Source: Unio delphinus
Taxonomy: Eukaryota > Mollusca > Bivalvia > Unionida > Unionidae
Assembly (NCBI GenBank): GCA_029339505.1
Contig: JAQISU010000057.1
Span: 4,918,001 to 4,982,000, forward strand
DNA: 64,000 nucleotides
Direction of reading: 5' to 3'
Below, piece after piece: positions 35,647 to 47,848 of this stretch. A program made the position numbers and the translations under genes. The notes below the pieces were generated by a model. That model saw only the letters and a list, made by a program, of their open reading frames with translations, was not told the DNA's origin and searched no databases. Numbering within the stretch: the stretch's first letter is position 1; each line of letters opens with the position of its first letter.

Positions 35647-37181
35647 TTATGCAAGCTTCTTCTGCTTGAGTCTTGATATCTGTTCTCTCTGGAGAAGACA
35701 CTGCAACTTTTCCAAGTGATCATGAGCTTCTTCTGATATTACTAACGAGTTTGACTGAGCAAAATATCTTGTCAAGCCATCACACATTGAAAAAGCCTCT
35801 CTGCAAGAAACACATGGCAAAGGTGGTGTTTCCCATTCATCATCATCAATCATGTCTTCCGTGCCATCTTCTAAAACGTCATTTTTTACGGCAGCAATAA
35901 TGTCATCATCTGTAAGAGCTGCCCGACATTGTTCCTTGTCGTCCGTTTCAATAGCCATCCGAACAAAATCATCCATTGGAATTCCAATGCCTTCATATAA
36001 GCCATCATCTTCTTCAAGATGTGGGATATCGGATGGGGAGAAGCCATGAAATCCCTCATTTTCAGGAAAGAACGCATGCATAAAGCAGTTCTGTACTGTC
36101 TCTGGCTTCACTAATCCCCAAGCTTTCCTGAGGTTGTAGAGAGCCCCAAGCAAATCTTCCTTCAATTGTTCTTGCTGATCAATCGCAGCCAGCTTTTTAT
36201 GGGCGAGAAGTTTTCGATAATGTAGTTTCAGATTCTGGATGATTCCTTGATCCATTGGCTGTATGAGTGATGTTGTATTAGGCGGAAAAAAAATTAGTTG
36301 CACATGTTGAAGATTGTCCACATATGGGTGCGCGGAACAATTATCCACAAGCAATGCAATTTTTCTTCCTTGCACTTTCATTTTTCTGTCCAGTTTTCTT
36401 ATCCACTCCATAAAAATATCTAACGTCATCCAAGCTTTTGTGTTCGCACAATAATCCACAGGAAGATGATGCACATTTTTAAAACAGCGAGGCTTCTTGG
36501 ACTTGCCAATAACTAGAAGTGGCATTTTATCATTGCCAATCATGTTTGATGTGACTAGAACAGAAATGCGATCTTTGGGCCGTTTCCCACCAATACATGG
36601 TTGACCTTTGATGCAGTACGTCTTGTCTGGAGTACACTTAAAGCGGTTTCGTCCGCATTATATATATCCTCAGACTTATAGTTTTGCAATATATCTTTAA
36701 GTTGGGTTTTCCATCCATCAAGCTGTCATGTGTCTTTTGAGTTTGCTTCTCCACAAATCCTTTTGTATCCAATATTATGACGATCTTTAAATCGACTGAA
36801 CCGACCACTTGTTGCAGCGAAGTTCTCCACACAAAGTTTTTTTGCAAATTCTTTCGCTTTTTCGATGATCATATCACGATCTATGGATAAAGTGGAATGT
36901 GCAATGCGGGTTTCATTGAACCATTTTGCTGTGGCTTCCTCCACCTCTACAAATTTAGCAGTCTTCTGCTTCTTCCTTTGGTGAGTGCAGTTACCTTCAA
37001 CATAGTCTTTCTTTACAGACTCAGCAGCTTTCATCCATCCTGACAGGGTGTTATGTTTAATTGAAAATTTTTCGCAGACGTTTTTGCGAGATGCTCCACC
37101 CTCAACTTCAATAACAGCCAGATATTTAGTTTCCAGAGAATGTAAATTTAATTTGCGTTTTACACTGGTGTTGGTAGCCAT
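35647..37181 (-). pseudogene. Tigger/pogo transposase, one stop and one frameshift
   Basis: Likely start MATNTS at 37181. An N-terminal psq-type helix-turn-helix (KYLAVIEVEGGASRKNVCEKF, ending SGWMK) is followed by a CENP-B-type DNA-binding domain (KWFNETRI...MIIEKAKEFAKKL) and RFKDRHNIG. The DDE-superfamily core has YNADETAL (first D), LLVDNCSAHP (second D) and FPPNTTSLIQPMDQGII (third catalytic D, as in pogo/Tigger DDD enzymes). An acidic C-terminal region ends at 35647. Breaks: an in-frame TGA directly after ANSKDT (about 36726), and a small deletion with frame change just after NADETAL (about 36640), removing the expected Phe-Phe segment. The two halves are otherwise well preserved, so loss was fairly recent. 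Related host genes (TIGD family) exist, but these ends mark a transposon. Confidence 0.92.
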
Positions 37182-37334
37182 CATAAATATAAACTTAAAA
37201 AGAAGACTTTCAGAGCACAATACTCTTGTTTTAATCACTGATCACTTTGGAAAATGCAATAATCTATCAGAGATCATTACTTTTATGTTAGTTGCCGTGA
37301 GAGGCCAACTTAATAACTTTTAACCCACCGCGAC

Positions 37335-37680
37335 ATTCAAGCCTGGCGGCAAGATCAACTAATTGTAGAATAAGTACATGTTGTAACTGACCTCTTGCAA
37401 ATATAAATGGTTAGGCTGGAAAATAAAAATTGGTGGCATGATCAACTAATTGTTAAACAAAGTATGGGCCGGAACTCGCAGCTGGTCGACATGAACGATT
37501 AGGCGGTGAAATTTAAACCTGGCGGCAATATCAAACTGTTGTTGAAACAAAGTATGGGTCGGAACTCACAGCTGGTCGACATGAAAGATTAGGCGGCAAA
37601 ATTGTAGTCTGGCGGCAAGATCAACTAATTGTTAAACAAAGTATTGGTCTTAACTGGCAGCTTGTCGACATAAACGTTTT
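37335..37680. repeat. About 90-bp tandem repeat inside the Tigger right arm
   Basis: Four units start with 'ggcggcaagatcaactaattgt' or variants, near 37342, 37431, 37521 and 37609. The inner units include 'acaaagtatgggtcggaact' and 'cagctggtcgacatgaa-gattaggcgg'. The shared 'gtcgaca' links the unit to the terminal repeats, so these may be multiplied transposase-binding sites. Confidence 0.75.
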
Positions 37681-37961
37681 GAAAACAAGGATTTGTTCAA
37701 GCTGGGACCAAGGGCTTCTGTCGACATAAACGTTTTTCTTTTATCTCGACGTCGACATAGGCATGACAATTTGATAGTAATAGTAGACCATGGGACCGGG
37801 ACTTTGTTTTTTTGTCGACATAGGCGGCTTGTCGAGATAAGCGATGTCGATATAAACGGGTAGGACTGTATATGATATAATACTTTAAAATCCAAATGAA
37901 TTGAAAAAAATTTAACGTGGATTAAAAACCTGGCTTCAACAAAATATAATGATATTACATC

Positions 37962-38988
37962 TAGGGTTGTCAACGGGTACCCGGGTACTCAGGTACCTGA
38001 CCGTAGCGAAAGACCCAGGTATTGAAAATTAATGACGAGTACCCGTTGACAAAAAAAAGTTGTCAACAACACTATCAAAATATCATATATCATCAGCAGC
38101 ACACTGGTCTGAGTAGTCAGAGTTTCATCTGACCCTTGCCACCCCATTTTTGATATTTGGACAGTCTTGTTGGGGTCTAGGGTCAGAGCGCATTTAATAT
38201 CAAAAAGTTGGAATTCGCCGACACCATTTGATGTCGGCATGGGTAGGTAGCAGCTTACATGCCAGCCCAGCAAACATGAACGATCTTTCATCGAGATATA
38301 CCAGCATGAAATCGATAGGAATATGATTTATTTTCTCAAACATCGTGAGCATAGCATTTGTTATGCTTTTAATCTGCTGACAGACGAGACGAAAGTACAT
38401 CATTGTTGAAATTTGTCCCAGATCTGGCTATTTGCATTTCTAGTCACGTGACTACACAAATCTCGCAACCTAGGTCATACAGTCACGTGATATTGACAAT
38501 AAGCAAATTTCCAAAATTTGTTGTACATATAATTTGGTCATATTATATAGTACCCACATAGATAAATATAGTCTGTTCTCTCCTCACTAAGCCATACAGA
38601 TGCTATAAATAGAATTCATGGGAAAGTAGAACAAGGTTTGCTATAAATAGAACATGTTACTGTAGGAAAGTACAAGTCCATGGACAAGAGTACTCGTATA
38701 TTGTAGTTACGTAATCGATCTTTTCTAAAATATGGTCTGTGTGATTAATGGAATGTTAAAAAAAGAGATTTCTGGAAGGTGGATATACCGAAAAAGCATA
38801 ATCCATATATGTTTACGTGTAACGTGTAATTTAGTGGGAAAAAATTTTTTGGCTCAAGGGTTGTAAATGTCTTTCATATTCTAACGAGTACCCGGGTACT
38901 GTCTTTCATATTCTAACGAGTACCCGGGTACCCGTTAAACGGCGCAACAGATACCCGGGTAAATTTTCCGTGGTTTTTGACAGCCCTA
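37962..38988. mobile_element. hAT-type element with TAGGG ends and perfect 8-bp duplication
   Basis: Left end TAGGGTTGTCAACGGGTACC; reverse of the right end TAGGGCTGTCAAAAACCACG. ATTACATC is repeated exactly at 37954-37961 and 38989-38996, an 8-bp duplication as for hAT. 'gggtacccgggta' motifs recur near both ends. The 1027-bp interior has minus-strand frames (38403-38200 and 38291-37989) with no transposase motif I recognise, so it is non-autonomous. It contains a segment homologous to the hAT element at 26041-28019. Confidence 0.93.
38560..38850. repeat. Segment homologous to the right arm of the 26-28 kb hAT element
   Basis: 'agtctgttctctcctcactaagcc', 'gctataaatagaa', 'aggaaagt', 'ccatggacaag-gtactc-tatat-gtagtta' and then 'ggatatac-cgaaaaagc-taatc' and 'aatttagtgggaaaaa' follow the same order as at 27670-27980. 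The segment sits inside another hAT element, indicating nesting or a shared ancestor. Confidence 0.7.
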
Positions 38989-38996
38989 ATTACATC

Positions 38997-39452
38997 ATTA
39001 GTAAAGGTCCAAAACTAATTTATCAATAAAACAAAGAGTATATCATATTCTAATACGCAGTTTTTATTTTAAAAATCCTCAAATAGAGAAATCACGAAGG
39101 AGGGAAAGGAGTCACATGATTGTTTATATCACATACACCTCTCCCTTGATAACTTGTGCACATTGGGGTCCAAAAACATCGACCTCACTATAAGTGAGGC
39201 GCAAGTTATTGAGGGACCTAAATTATAAAAAAGCAATAAAAAGATTGACATAAAGGCAAAAAGGGTGGGAGTCTGGCAAATTATAGTACTGAATACTCAC
39301 TTTATTACTATGCTGAGATTAACTATGAATAAATATTACTTCATAACGGTGTATTTTATTTTTTGCTCATAGAGTAACATTAATTTCAGGATAAATTACA
39401 GTATATTGAGGAGATCATCGAAAACATTATTCCATGTGGTTTCCGTTCACTT
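38997..39452. other. No feature recognised
   Basis: Spacer between two DNA transposons. No gene or repeat recognised. Confidence 0.5.
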
Positions 39453-39460
39453 AACATGTG

Positions 39461-39616
39461 CAACGTTCCCTCTAAGCTGCACGTGCATGCAGCTGCTCAG
39501 ACATCCCCATGCAGCTGAATTGTCAATCCAATATTAAAGTTTGCTTGTCTTCATAATGCTTGCACAATGCAGCAAGCATTGCGCGCACATCTACCATTCG
39601 CTTAGAGGGAACGTTG
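39461..39616. mobile_element. hAT-type MITE, 156 bp, perfect 8-bp duplication
   Basis: The termini CAACGTTCCCTCTAAGC and GCTTAGAGGGAACGTTG are exact inverse complements. AACATGTG is duplicated at 39453-39460 and 39617-39624. The interior is GC-richer and includes 'gcacgtgcatgcagctgctc'. It is too short to encode protein; it would need a transposase supplied elsewhere. Confidence 0.95.
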
Positions 39617-39997
39617 AACATGTGTACCACTAATTTTTGTGTTGAATTGGATACATTCTAGTTTTATTGTTTGATCCAAGTTAGACGTATTTTTTTATAC
39701 AAAAGATCGACTCTCTTTTCGAGAAACAATGTCGATAGCGATTTGATTGTGGTAGAATTAAAATGAAAAACAAAAAACAAGGGTTAATCATTACCAACAT
39801 GATTTTATGAATCTACAAATTTAAAACTGTAAATTAGAACACAATAATAAATGCCAGTTGTGATTAGCTAGACAAATGTCAATTCACGTTTTGAAAAAAA
39901 TCTGTTCATTTTTTTGTTACTCTCTTGATTTCTCACCGCTGAGCAAAATCCTCCCTTGCTTGATTCGACACAAAAGACATATTCAAAGTGATAAAAC

Positions 39998-41249
39998 TAG
40001 AGCTGTACCGATGTCACTTTTTGCCGATTATGCCGATACCGCGTATAGCCGATTATCAAAATTGCCGATACCGATTATGAGACCGATTATTTGATTATCA
40101 TATTATGTACTCAGGTATAAGCCGACAAATTTAGAAAACAATAAAGGCCTGGAATGGGCGGGGGGGGGGGGGGAGGGCTTATCCGTGGGCCAATGTAAAA
40201 ACTTTACAGGTTTTAGGTGTTTTTGTTGTCTATTGTAACGGCAGTACATCTTGGGACAAAAATATCCGTGTTCTAAGACATAGGCATGTTAAAAAAGTAA
40301 CTTTCGGTGACCCGAAAATTATTAAACTTATTGCCGACTTTCTATGAGCAAAGGTTGTCGGCTTGCTTTGACGACAACAAATACTCGTTATTGCTGCGGC
40401 AACATCAGATAATTGTAAAACATTGATATAGAATTGTTTTATTTGTTTAGTATATGTCGGTGCTTCAAAGGTACAGTAAAACCTGTTATGTCTTATGAGA
40501 GACCGCCCCTTCTGCCAGATGGTGGCTTGGTGAAACACTAACAAAAGAAATAAAAAATAATTTTAAAAAATCCGGAAATGATTCTCACTTACTAGTATTA
40601 AAGACAATGAGTTTGTTCACCCTCCAGGCATTACGGATTAACTGAAAGACAGACGACGTACTCAAACCTACACTGAAGTCCTTTCAAACAATTTCTCACT
40701 GGGACATAAGGACTATCGCTGTTTTGTGAGTTTTCATAAAGATAAAGAAAAAACACAAACCTCAAAATTGACTGTGTATATATCCATCATTACTCCATTT
40801 GATGTTAATCTTACTGGCTATTCACATGACTTTGGCACTACAATGGCGGTTAGCGACATGTACTTTAGTCTGGTTTACTGCAGTTTACAAATGTTACCGG
40901 ACGCTGGAGTTGAAAATTTCGCACAACTGGCAGCAAGATAAATTCTTTTTAAAAGATTAATTGATGGTTCGATGTGTTTATCTCGATATATGGTTATTCG
41001 ACTATACAGTAGTGTTAGTTAATGAGCAACTTGCTTACATACTGCATTTATCCCGAGCTCTAGTGTTACAAAGGATTAAGTTACGGTCAGTCAAAACGCG
41101 ACTGTATATACAACTTTAATCAGGAAAAATTGGTTATTTAAAAAAATTATTTGCATCGGCACCGATTATTTTTGCCGATACCCGATTATACCGATTGTGC
41201 TAATAATCGGCCCGATTACGCGTACGGGCGATTAATCGGTACAGCTCTA
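39998..41249. mobile_element. hAT-type element with GCCGATTA subterminal repeats
   Basis: Left TAGAGCTGTACCGAT and right ATCGGTACAGCTCTA are perfect inverted repeats. GATAAAAC is repeated exactly on both sides (39990-39997 and 41250-41257). Both subterminal regions hold many 'gccgatta'/'gccgatac' motifs (40022-40090 and 41155-41235), likely transposase-binding clusters. A G-rich run lies at about 40157-40175. The interior (1252 bp total) has only short frames (40230-40544 minus, 40726-40941 plus) without transposase motifs, so it is non-autonomous. Confidence 0.95.
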
Positions 41250-41257
41250 GATAAAAC

Positions 41258-42248
<991 letters not shown>

Positions 42249-42517
42249 TCAGATACATGTAACAGTTTTGGTGACCATTCAATTAGCCAATGGAAATGCA
42301 GAAATCTGAAAGTGAATCAAATCATTTTGCCACAATGATGCTCTTCTGCCCAGTCTCCCAAATGTGATGATATAAGATTTCATCTGATTGGCTCATAAAA
42401 TTTGCACTTATGGTAATAACACAGGTTAAAATAGCTTGAACCCTAAGTGATCCTTGTCAGTATATCACTGAGGACACAAGATATCTGTTTTAATCAGATT
42501 GCTTCCTGTGAGACAAT

Positions 42518-42606
42518 GGTTCTTCCTGGGCTCTTTCTCCAGCTAACATACTGTCCACCATGTATGACCTATCATATGCTGTAAATGGTGTGAAACACCA
42601 AACAAC
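42518..42606 (+). mobile_element. SINE-B 3' fragment
   Basis: 'atggttcttcctgggc', 'atactgtccaccatgtatgacctat', 'tgctgtaaatggtgtgaaacacc' match the 3' half of the SINE-B body with many differences. An old, headless copy. Confidence 0.6.
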
Positions 42607-44952
42607 ACATTCTCTCATTCTGAGAAATTCTGCTTCTGTTGTACACAAAAACTTAAAAAATGAGGGAATGCACTCAAAAATGTTATAAAATTTACTAAAG
42701 TAAATGAGTGGAATTCACAATGAATTAAATATTAGGTAATTGTTTTTATTGGCAATGCATATGTATCTATGAGTGTGCATGCTAGCAACAACACAGAGAT
42801 ACAAAAAGAACATCAAGGATTCCACAGTCTTCTAAATGTCAGGAATCAGTAACAACACATTTCATGTTGATCCAAGTTTAGGAAAACCTCCATGAAGAAT
42901 GAGAAAATGTGATATAATAAAACACTGTAATGGAACAGATGAATGGAAAAATGGAAAAATTGTTTCATTTTATATGCCCCACCATCTGAATATAGCAGTA
43001 CAAAAAACCTGCACTAAAGAACACTGCATATTCCATGGTGGACAACCATATATGTAACTTTCAAAAGGTTGTAAAATGAATGCAAAAGGTACAATATAAC
43101 ATTTATTAATTTCTTCCTAACTCGCTTGCAAGGCTAATGCAGCATTATTACTAATTATTTTTGGATTTTGACAAAATGTCCACTGTAAAAGCTTAAATTC
43201 CACAATTTATCATAAATGTCATCATTTTTTCAACTGAAATTTGGAAGGAAGGAAATGATTTGATAAACAGGCAAACACAAACCGTTCTTTGACATACATC
43301 ACAGCCCAGGTTCTGTTGTCATGCAATGCACCTGCAGATCAGGTTCTTTATTAATTAATCCTAACAAAGTGCACAGACACGGATCTGCTGGCACATCATG
43401 CAAAATTGCAGAGCTGGGTCTATGCAGTATGCAACTGAACTGAACTTATAAGCGAGTATTGATGGTACTACGCAATATGCAATCCATAAGATCCACACAG
43501 GTAAAAAGACTTCAAATGTGCCACAAGTAGCTTGACAGGATTAGAACATGCTTCATTTTATTTCAACTAGCTTAAATAGACAACACTGAAGTGTATTTGG
43601 ATAATGACAAAAGACTGTTCAATCTCAGTTATAATGCTACATGATATGCTATCTATCTGAAAGATTCTGGATTAGTTAAGCCTAATAAAAAAAATTCTGG
43701 CTATTCACACCTTAACCTTAGAGTCATTGGACTTCAAAGAATGTATGCAATAGCTGTCAAGTAACGGCAAATAAGGAAATAATTCCAGCTCAACCTTGTT
43801 GCTGCTATGAAGGAACAAAAAACAATGGTTAGAAATTGGAGAAAATCTATCTCTATCAGTTGTTGAAATTGCCATTGGTTTTCATCAACAACCTTAGGAA
43901 ATCAATTAATAAATTTTTAAAATAAGAGCCATTATTGATGTAAGCTTTGTAAAGATCCCTGCTCAATATACATGTAACTAGCTCCATGGGGTTTTAACTG
44001 ACAAACTGACAAGTTGAAAACCCAAAGTTGCCTTAGGGGAAGATAGACATACAGTAAAGGGGCCATAACTCCTCTAAATGATGACATGAAAAGCTAAAAA
44101 TTTAACTCTTTCGTGATCTCATGAAAACAGGCAAACATCCTATGTAAAGATAACATGAAGAATGGTTCTTGAGCTAAACCAAGCAAAAGTTCCAAGTGAA
44201 AATACAAAATGGGTAATAACTATCCAAAAATCCATCAATTAGCTCAAAAAGCAGGACATCTAGGCTCATATGCCACAACTGCTAGACTACTCTGCAGACG
44301 TAAAAGGTTAAAATGCCCCCACCCCTTGAAAACTGTTACAATGGTCTGCAAATATACTGGTTAATCAAATCGTAGGCATATGCATACAAACATTGTGATC
44401 AAATTTGATCCGTCCACCTCAATTTGTTAAATAATGCTGTTTACAATAAAAAAAGGCCAATGTTAAAAAATCTATACAAAGAAAATTGGTGACAAAATTG
44501 AAAAATTGCTACAATTGCTTAAAATTCTGATTAGATTATCTATTTAGCCAATGATGTAGTATATAAAATGCCACAATTCAAAATTAAACAGTTTGTGTTG
44601 GATCATACAACACCATATATATTTCCATTCTACTCAGTGCAGGCATACAAATCAATATACATACTTCCCTTTCTGCTCTTACTAATTTGGGACATACAAA
44701 ATAGCATATGACCTGATCTCACCATGGAGTCAAACAAGACAAATATGTGGGGGGGGGGCATACAAAACAAGATACCCTACCCCTTATACTTCCACAGAGG
44801 GACATACAAAATGACTTAAAAAACCCACACTTGGTGCAGGAGAAATGGTGAACACCAAAATCTTTGCAAATTACTTTGGTGACAATTCAATAAGTTCTTT
44901 GGGTATCATTATCAATAATTTACATAAGTACCTACTGGTATTTGCCTTTGTT
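42607..44952. other. No gene recognised; third dispersed-repeat copy at 43330-43475
   Basis: The 43330-43475 segment ('caggttctttattaattaatcctaacaaagtgcacagac', 'ctggcacatcatgcaaaattgcaga', 'acttataagcgagtattgatggtac') matches 32320-32490. The remainder is AT-rich with no coding support; a G-run lies at about 44751-44758. Confidence 0.45.
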
Positions 44953-44953
44953 A

Positions 44954-45029
<76 letters not shown>
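44953..45029. repeat. (TG)n(TA)n microsatellite
   Basis: About 20 bp of TG repeat runs directly into about 57 bp of TA repeat. Confidence 0.98.
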
Positions 45030-45032
<3 letters not shown>

Positions 45033-45811
45033 TGTGTTAATTTTCAAGATTCTGGATTAAAATGTGCATTTACTAAATTACATAGTAAAAAAGATGATGT
45101 CATTCTCATAAACATATTCATAAATTAAAGAATAGTGAAACATACATAAGTAAATATGTTGCTGAGTTCAGTACAGGACACAGGATTATTTCCCCCCAAG
45201 GAAAATCCAGCTGACCTAATTTATAATTGGCTAGCTGCTAAAATGTATCAACCTTATTTCCAGTTAGAATTTTGAAATGTTTAATTTTGGCTCTTTCTGC
45301 TTTCTGTCTCATTTTTAATGTAAGTGATGATTTATCGGAAAATCTCAGTAATTCTGTAACACTGAACTAATGTTTACATGAGTTCCTCCTATTTACTGGT
45401 TCAATTTGTTTAGAAATGTTAAAACTAGACATTGCAAATATTGGATGCAGATGACAGTTTTTATAGAAATAAACTATTCATGAAACCAGATATGGAAAGC
45501 AAGCAGTCAGTGTGCTTGTTTACACTGGGAGCTTTTGTTTGCAATGCAATGGCAATAATTTGAAAGTGTTGGGGACCTGTATAACATTATTGCTTTTATT
45601 TTAGACTCAGTCATGGGGTAAAAGCACATAATGGAAGGGTATGTGAATACTATAGCATTATCATCAGTCTCAGAAGGGACAAATAGCTCATTTTAGTGGA
45701 TTTAATAGCTGTATTGATTTATTGTGAATACATTTTAAAACATTTTGGATTATATCTCTGTTATATGTCAAGATTATTGGCACATCTGAGTACAATAGTG
45801 AACTTAATAAT

Positions 45812-45909
45812 GGAACTCTTTTTTTGAACTCTTTTAAAACTTAATTTCGACTACCAATGGAACTCTTTTGAACTCTTTTAAAACTTAATTTCGACTACCA
45901 ATGGAACTC
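45812..45909. repeat. 44-bp tandem duplication
   Basis: Two copies of 'gaactcttttaaaacttaatttcgactaccaatg...', the repeated segments beginning at 45826 and 45870. The copies look identical, so the duplication is recent. Confidence 0.9.
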
Positions 45910-46039
45910 TTATGGATAACTCAGTACATTTGGACTTGTGATAGAACTTTTAGGACTATTCAGAATTTCACTCACTATATTGTAAGTTACTTTTAATTTG
46001 TAACTTTCTATTTTTGGGTAATTAGACCATAGTCATAGG

Positions 46040-46212
46040 AGGCAATACAGAGAGATTAATCACTTGTATACCACAGTACAATCTGATATTTGCATGTAAT
46101 ACAGATCAATCATTTGAACACTACAGTATATAGTGGTCATGACATGCAATACATAGTGATTGATCAATAACGTGCATACTATAGTCTATAATGTTCTTTA
46201 CTTGCAATAAAC
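46040..46212. repeat. Degenerate ~57-bp repeat, interrupted by a SINE
   Basis: Units resemble 'gcaatacagagNgattaatcacttgtataccacagtacaat'. Further pieces occur at about 46095 and 46150, and the last unit resumes after the SINE at 46457 as 'acttgcaatacacagag'. Confidence 0.5.
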
Positions 46213-46456
46213 GGGGCCCCGTGTAGCTGAGTGATCTAAAGCGATCAACATTATGGATCAGTGCCATCTCACCTCTGTGGGCTCGAGTCTCAGGCTTGGC
46301 CAATGTGGGTATGTGAAAAAGGTTGCAATTAGCTTCTCATGGAGCGATGGTTCTTTCAGTGGGTTTCGTGGGTTCTTGCTCCACTATTTATGCTGGCCGC
46401 ACATGTATAGCCTATCTTGTGCTGAACAATGGTATTAAACCCTGGGTACAACAACA
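46213..46456 (+). mobile_element. SINE-B copy with target-site duplication
   Basis: The head 'ggggccccgtgtagctgagtgatctaaagcg' and body 'agcttctcatgg', 'ctggccgcacatgtatagcctat', 'gtgctgaacaatggtattaaaccc' end in a CAA repeat. Flanks ACTTGCAATAAAC (46200-46212) and ACTTGCAATACAC (46457-46469) match at 12 of 13 bases. Confidence 0.9.
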
Positions 46457-46469
46457 ACTTGCAATACAC

Positions 46470-47075
46470 AGAGTACTATTTATCAATGTTATTTATCCAC
46501 TCATAAATTCATCTATTTCTGCAACCAGATGCATGCCATGCCCATGATGACAGTTTAAAAAACAATAAAACCTGTACTTTCAATATACATCTACATGTAA
46601 CTGAAACTATTTTACTAAGCTAAAATTGTTAGCATAGCCTTATTCTTAGAGGTCATGTTGAACTGTAACACACACAGTTTCATATATGATAATAACATTT
46701 CAAATTTTAATTCCATGCAGATACCTTGATTTCTCAACTGAAATCAAATTAGTTCGTGCATATAAAATGTCAATTTGACTTGTGGAGCAAGCCAGTTCTT
46801 GTCCACTTCAAGTCTTTAACTCTAAACTTGTTCTGTCCTTTCCAGCGGTAACAAGTCTATTTGGGTTTGGGCTCTGGTACACCAGAAGTAGGCAATACAT
46901 GACATGAGCATAGGTGTAATTATATTGGTATCATATCATTCCATATAAATTTATCAGACAAAATCATATGTCCAAACAATGAATGTGAGATTCAGGTATA
47001 ATTACTGAACTCTGTATACTATTCAAATGTCAATATACATAATCTGGAATCAGGCCTAACCAATTTGATTCTCTT
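46470..47075. other. No feature recognised
   Basis: AT-rich sequence with no coding or RNA evidence. Confidence 0.5.
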
Positions 47076-47203
47076 TAAATATGGCATTGGTTCTCTGTAG
47101 AATAAATATGGAATTGGTTCTCTTGTAGAATAAATATGGAATTGATTCTCTTGAAGAATAAATATGGAATTGGTTCTCTGTAGTGTATAAATATGGAATT
47201 GGT
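47076..47203. repeat. 27-29 bp minisatellite, five units
   Basis: Units of 'aaatatggaattggttctctgtagaat' with small indels abut the CATA microsatellite. Confidence 0.9.
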
Positions 47204-47345
47204 ACATACATACATACATACATACATACATACATACATACATACATACATACATACATACATACATACATACATACATGCATACATACATACATACATA
47301 CATACATACATACATACATACATACATACATACATACATACATGC
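47204..47345. repeat. (CATA)n microsatellite, about 142 bp
   Basis: A near-pure 4-bp repeat with two CATG interruptions. Since 4 is not a multiple of 3 and the unit lacks stops in several frames, long frames open on both strands (47019-47447 minus and others). They are artefacts. Confidence 0.98.
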
Positions 47346-47351
47346 ATATTT

Positions 47352-47440
47352 GTTTTTGTTGTTGGCATCCATTAGTCTCAAGAGATAATGAAAGTGCACC
47401 CATAAGAGGTGGGTGTGCAGAGTTAGTAGTGGCCATGTAG
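47352..47440. repeat. Probable dispersed repeat fragment
   Basis: 'tggcatccattagtctcaagagataatgaaagtgc' and 'ataagaggtgggtgtgcagagttagtagtggccatg' resemble a repeat I have seen in lophotrochozoan genomes. This is recollection only; just one copy is in the window. Confidence 0.3.
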
Positions 47441-47513
47441 CATACACAACACAGGAGTGACAGTTATTGCTGTACTTGAAAGTTGAGTCTGGTTTGTGTT
47501 TATAAAGTTATAG

Positions 47514-47575
47514 AGAAGGCCTTAAAGAAAATAGTCTGGTACTAATTGAGTGTAACTTATAAACAAATTATTTAT
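47514..47575 (+). mobile_element. Possible LINE 3'-end fragment
   Basis: 'gagaaggccttaaagaaaatagtctggtactaattgag' and 'ttatttattatt' resemble the 3' UTR of the LINE at 23437-25816 ('gaaggcctcaaggtagattag', 'ctaattgag'). Confidence 0.4.
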
Positions 47576-47783
47576 TATTCATGACAATGGGATTAACTAT
47601 CATTCTTTCTGTGTGATACATTAAAGTCAGCAGTCTGGAATGTGATTATCAGTAGATAGCTTACAAAGCTATGAACAGGCCAAATCATAAAACAGCCGAC
47701 TCATTCACAAATCATGACAAAGCTATTTTGGCAAAAATATCATACAAATTACAACCCCCACAGATTTGTTTGTTTCTTAATGT

Positions 47784-47788
<5 letters not shown>

Positions 47789-47848
<60 letters not shown>
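47789..47848. repeat. (TA)n(CA)n microsatellite
   Basis: About 50 bp of TA repeat followed by about 10 bp of CA repeat. Confidence 0.97.

Larger units (their letters stand above)
34832..37868 (-). mobile_element. Tigger/pogo-type DNA transposon, complete ends, dead transposase
   Basis: The element starts CAGTCCTACCC and ends GGGTAGGACTG. It is flanked by TA on both sides (34830-34831 and 37869-37870), the duplication made by Tc1/mariner-pogo transposases. The terminal repeats extend inward with 'ttatctcgacatt' and, on the right, 'gtcgagataagcgatgtcgatataaa'. Internal copies of 'tgtcgaca'/'gtcgagataa' recur at both ends. Length 3037 bp, usual for Tigger. A transposase gene with a CENP-B-like DNA-binding region occupies the middle on the minus strand. 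Confidence 0.95.

Noticed and set aside
47019..47447. Long overlapping frames on both strands over the CATA repeat
   Set aside because: They arise because a 4-bp stop-free unit keeps several frames open; the peptides are pure tetranucleotide-repeat translations.
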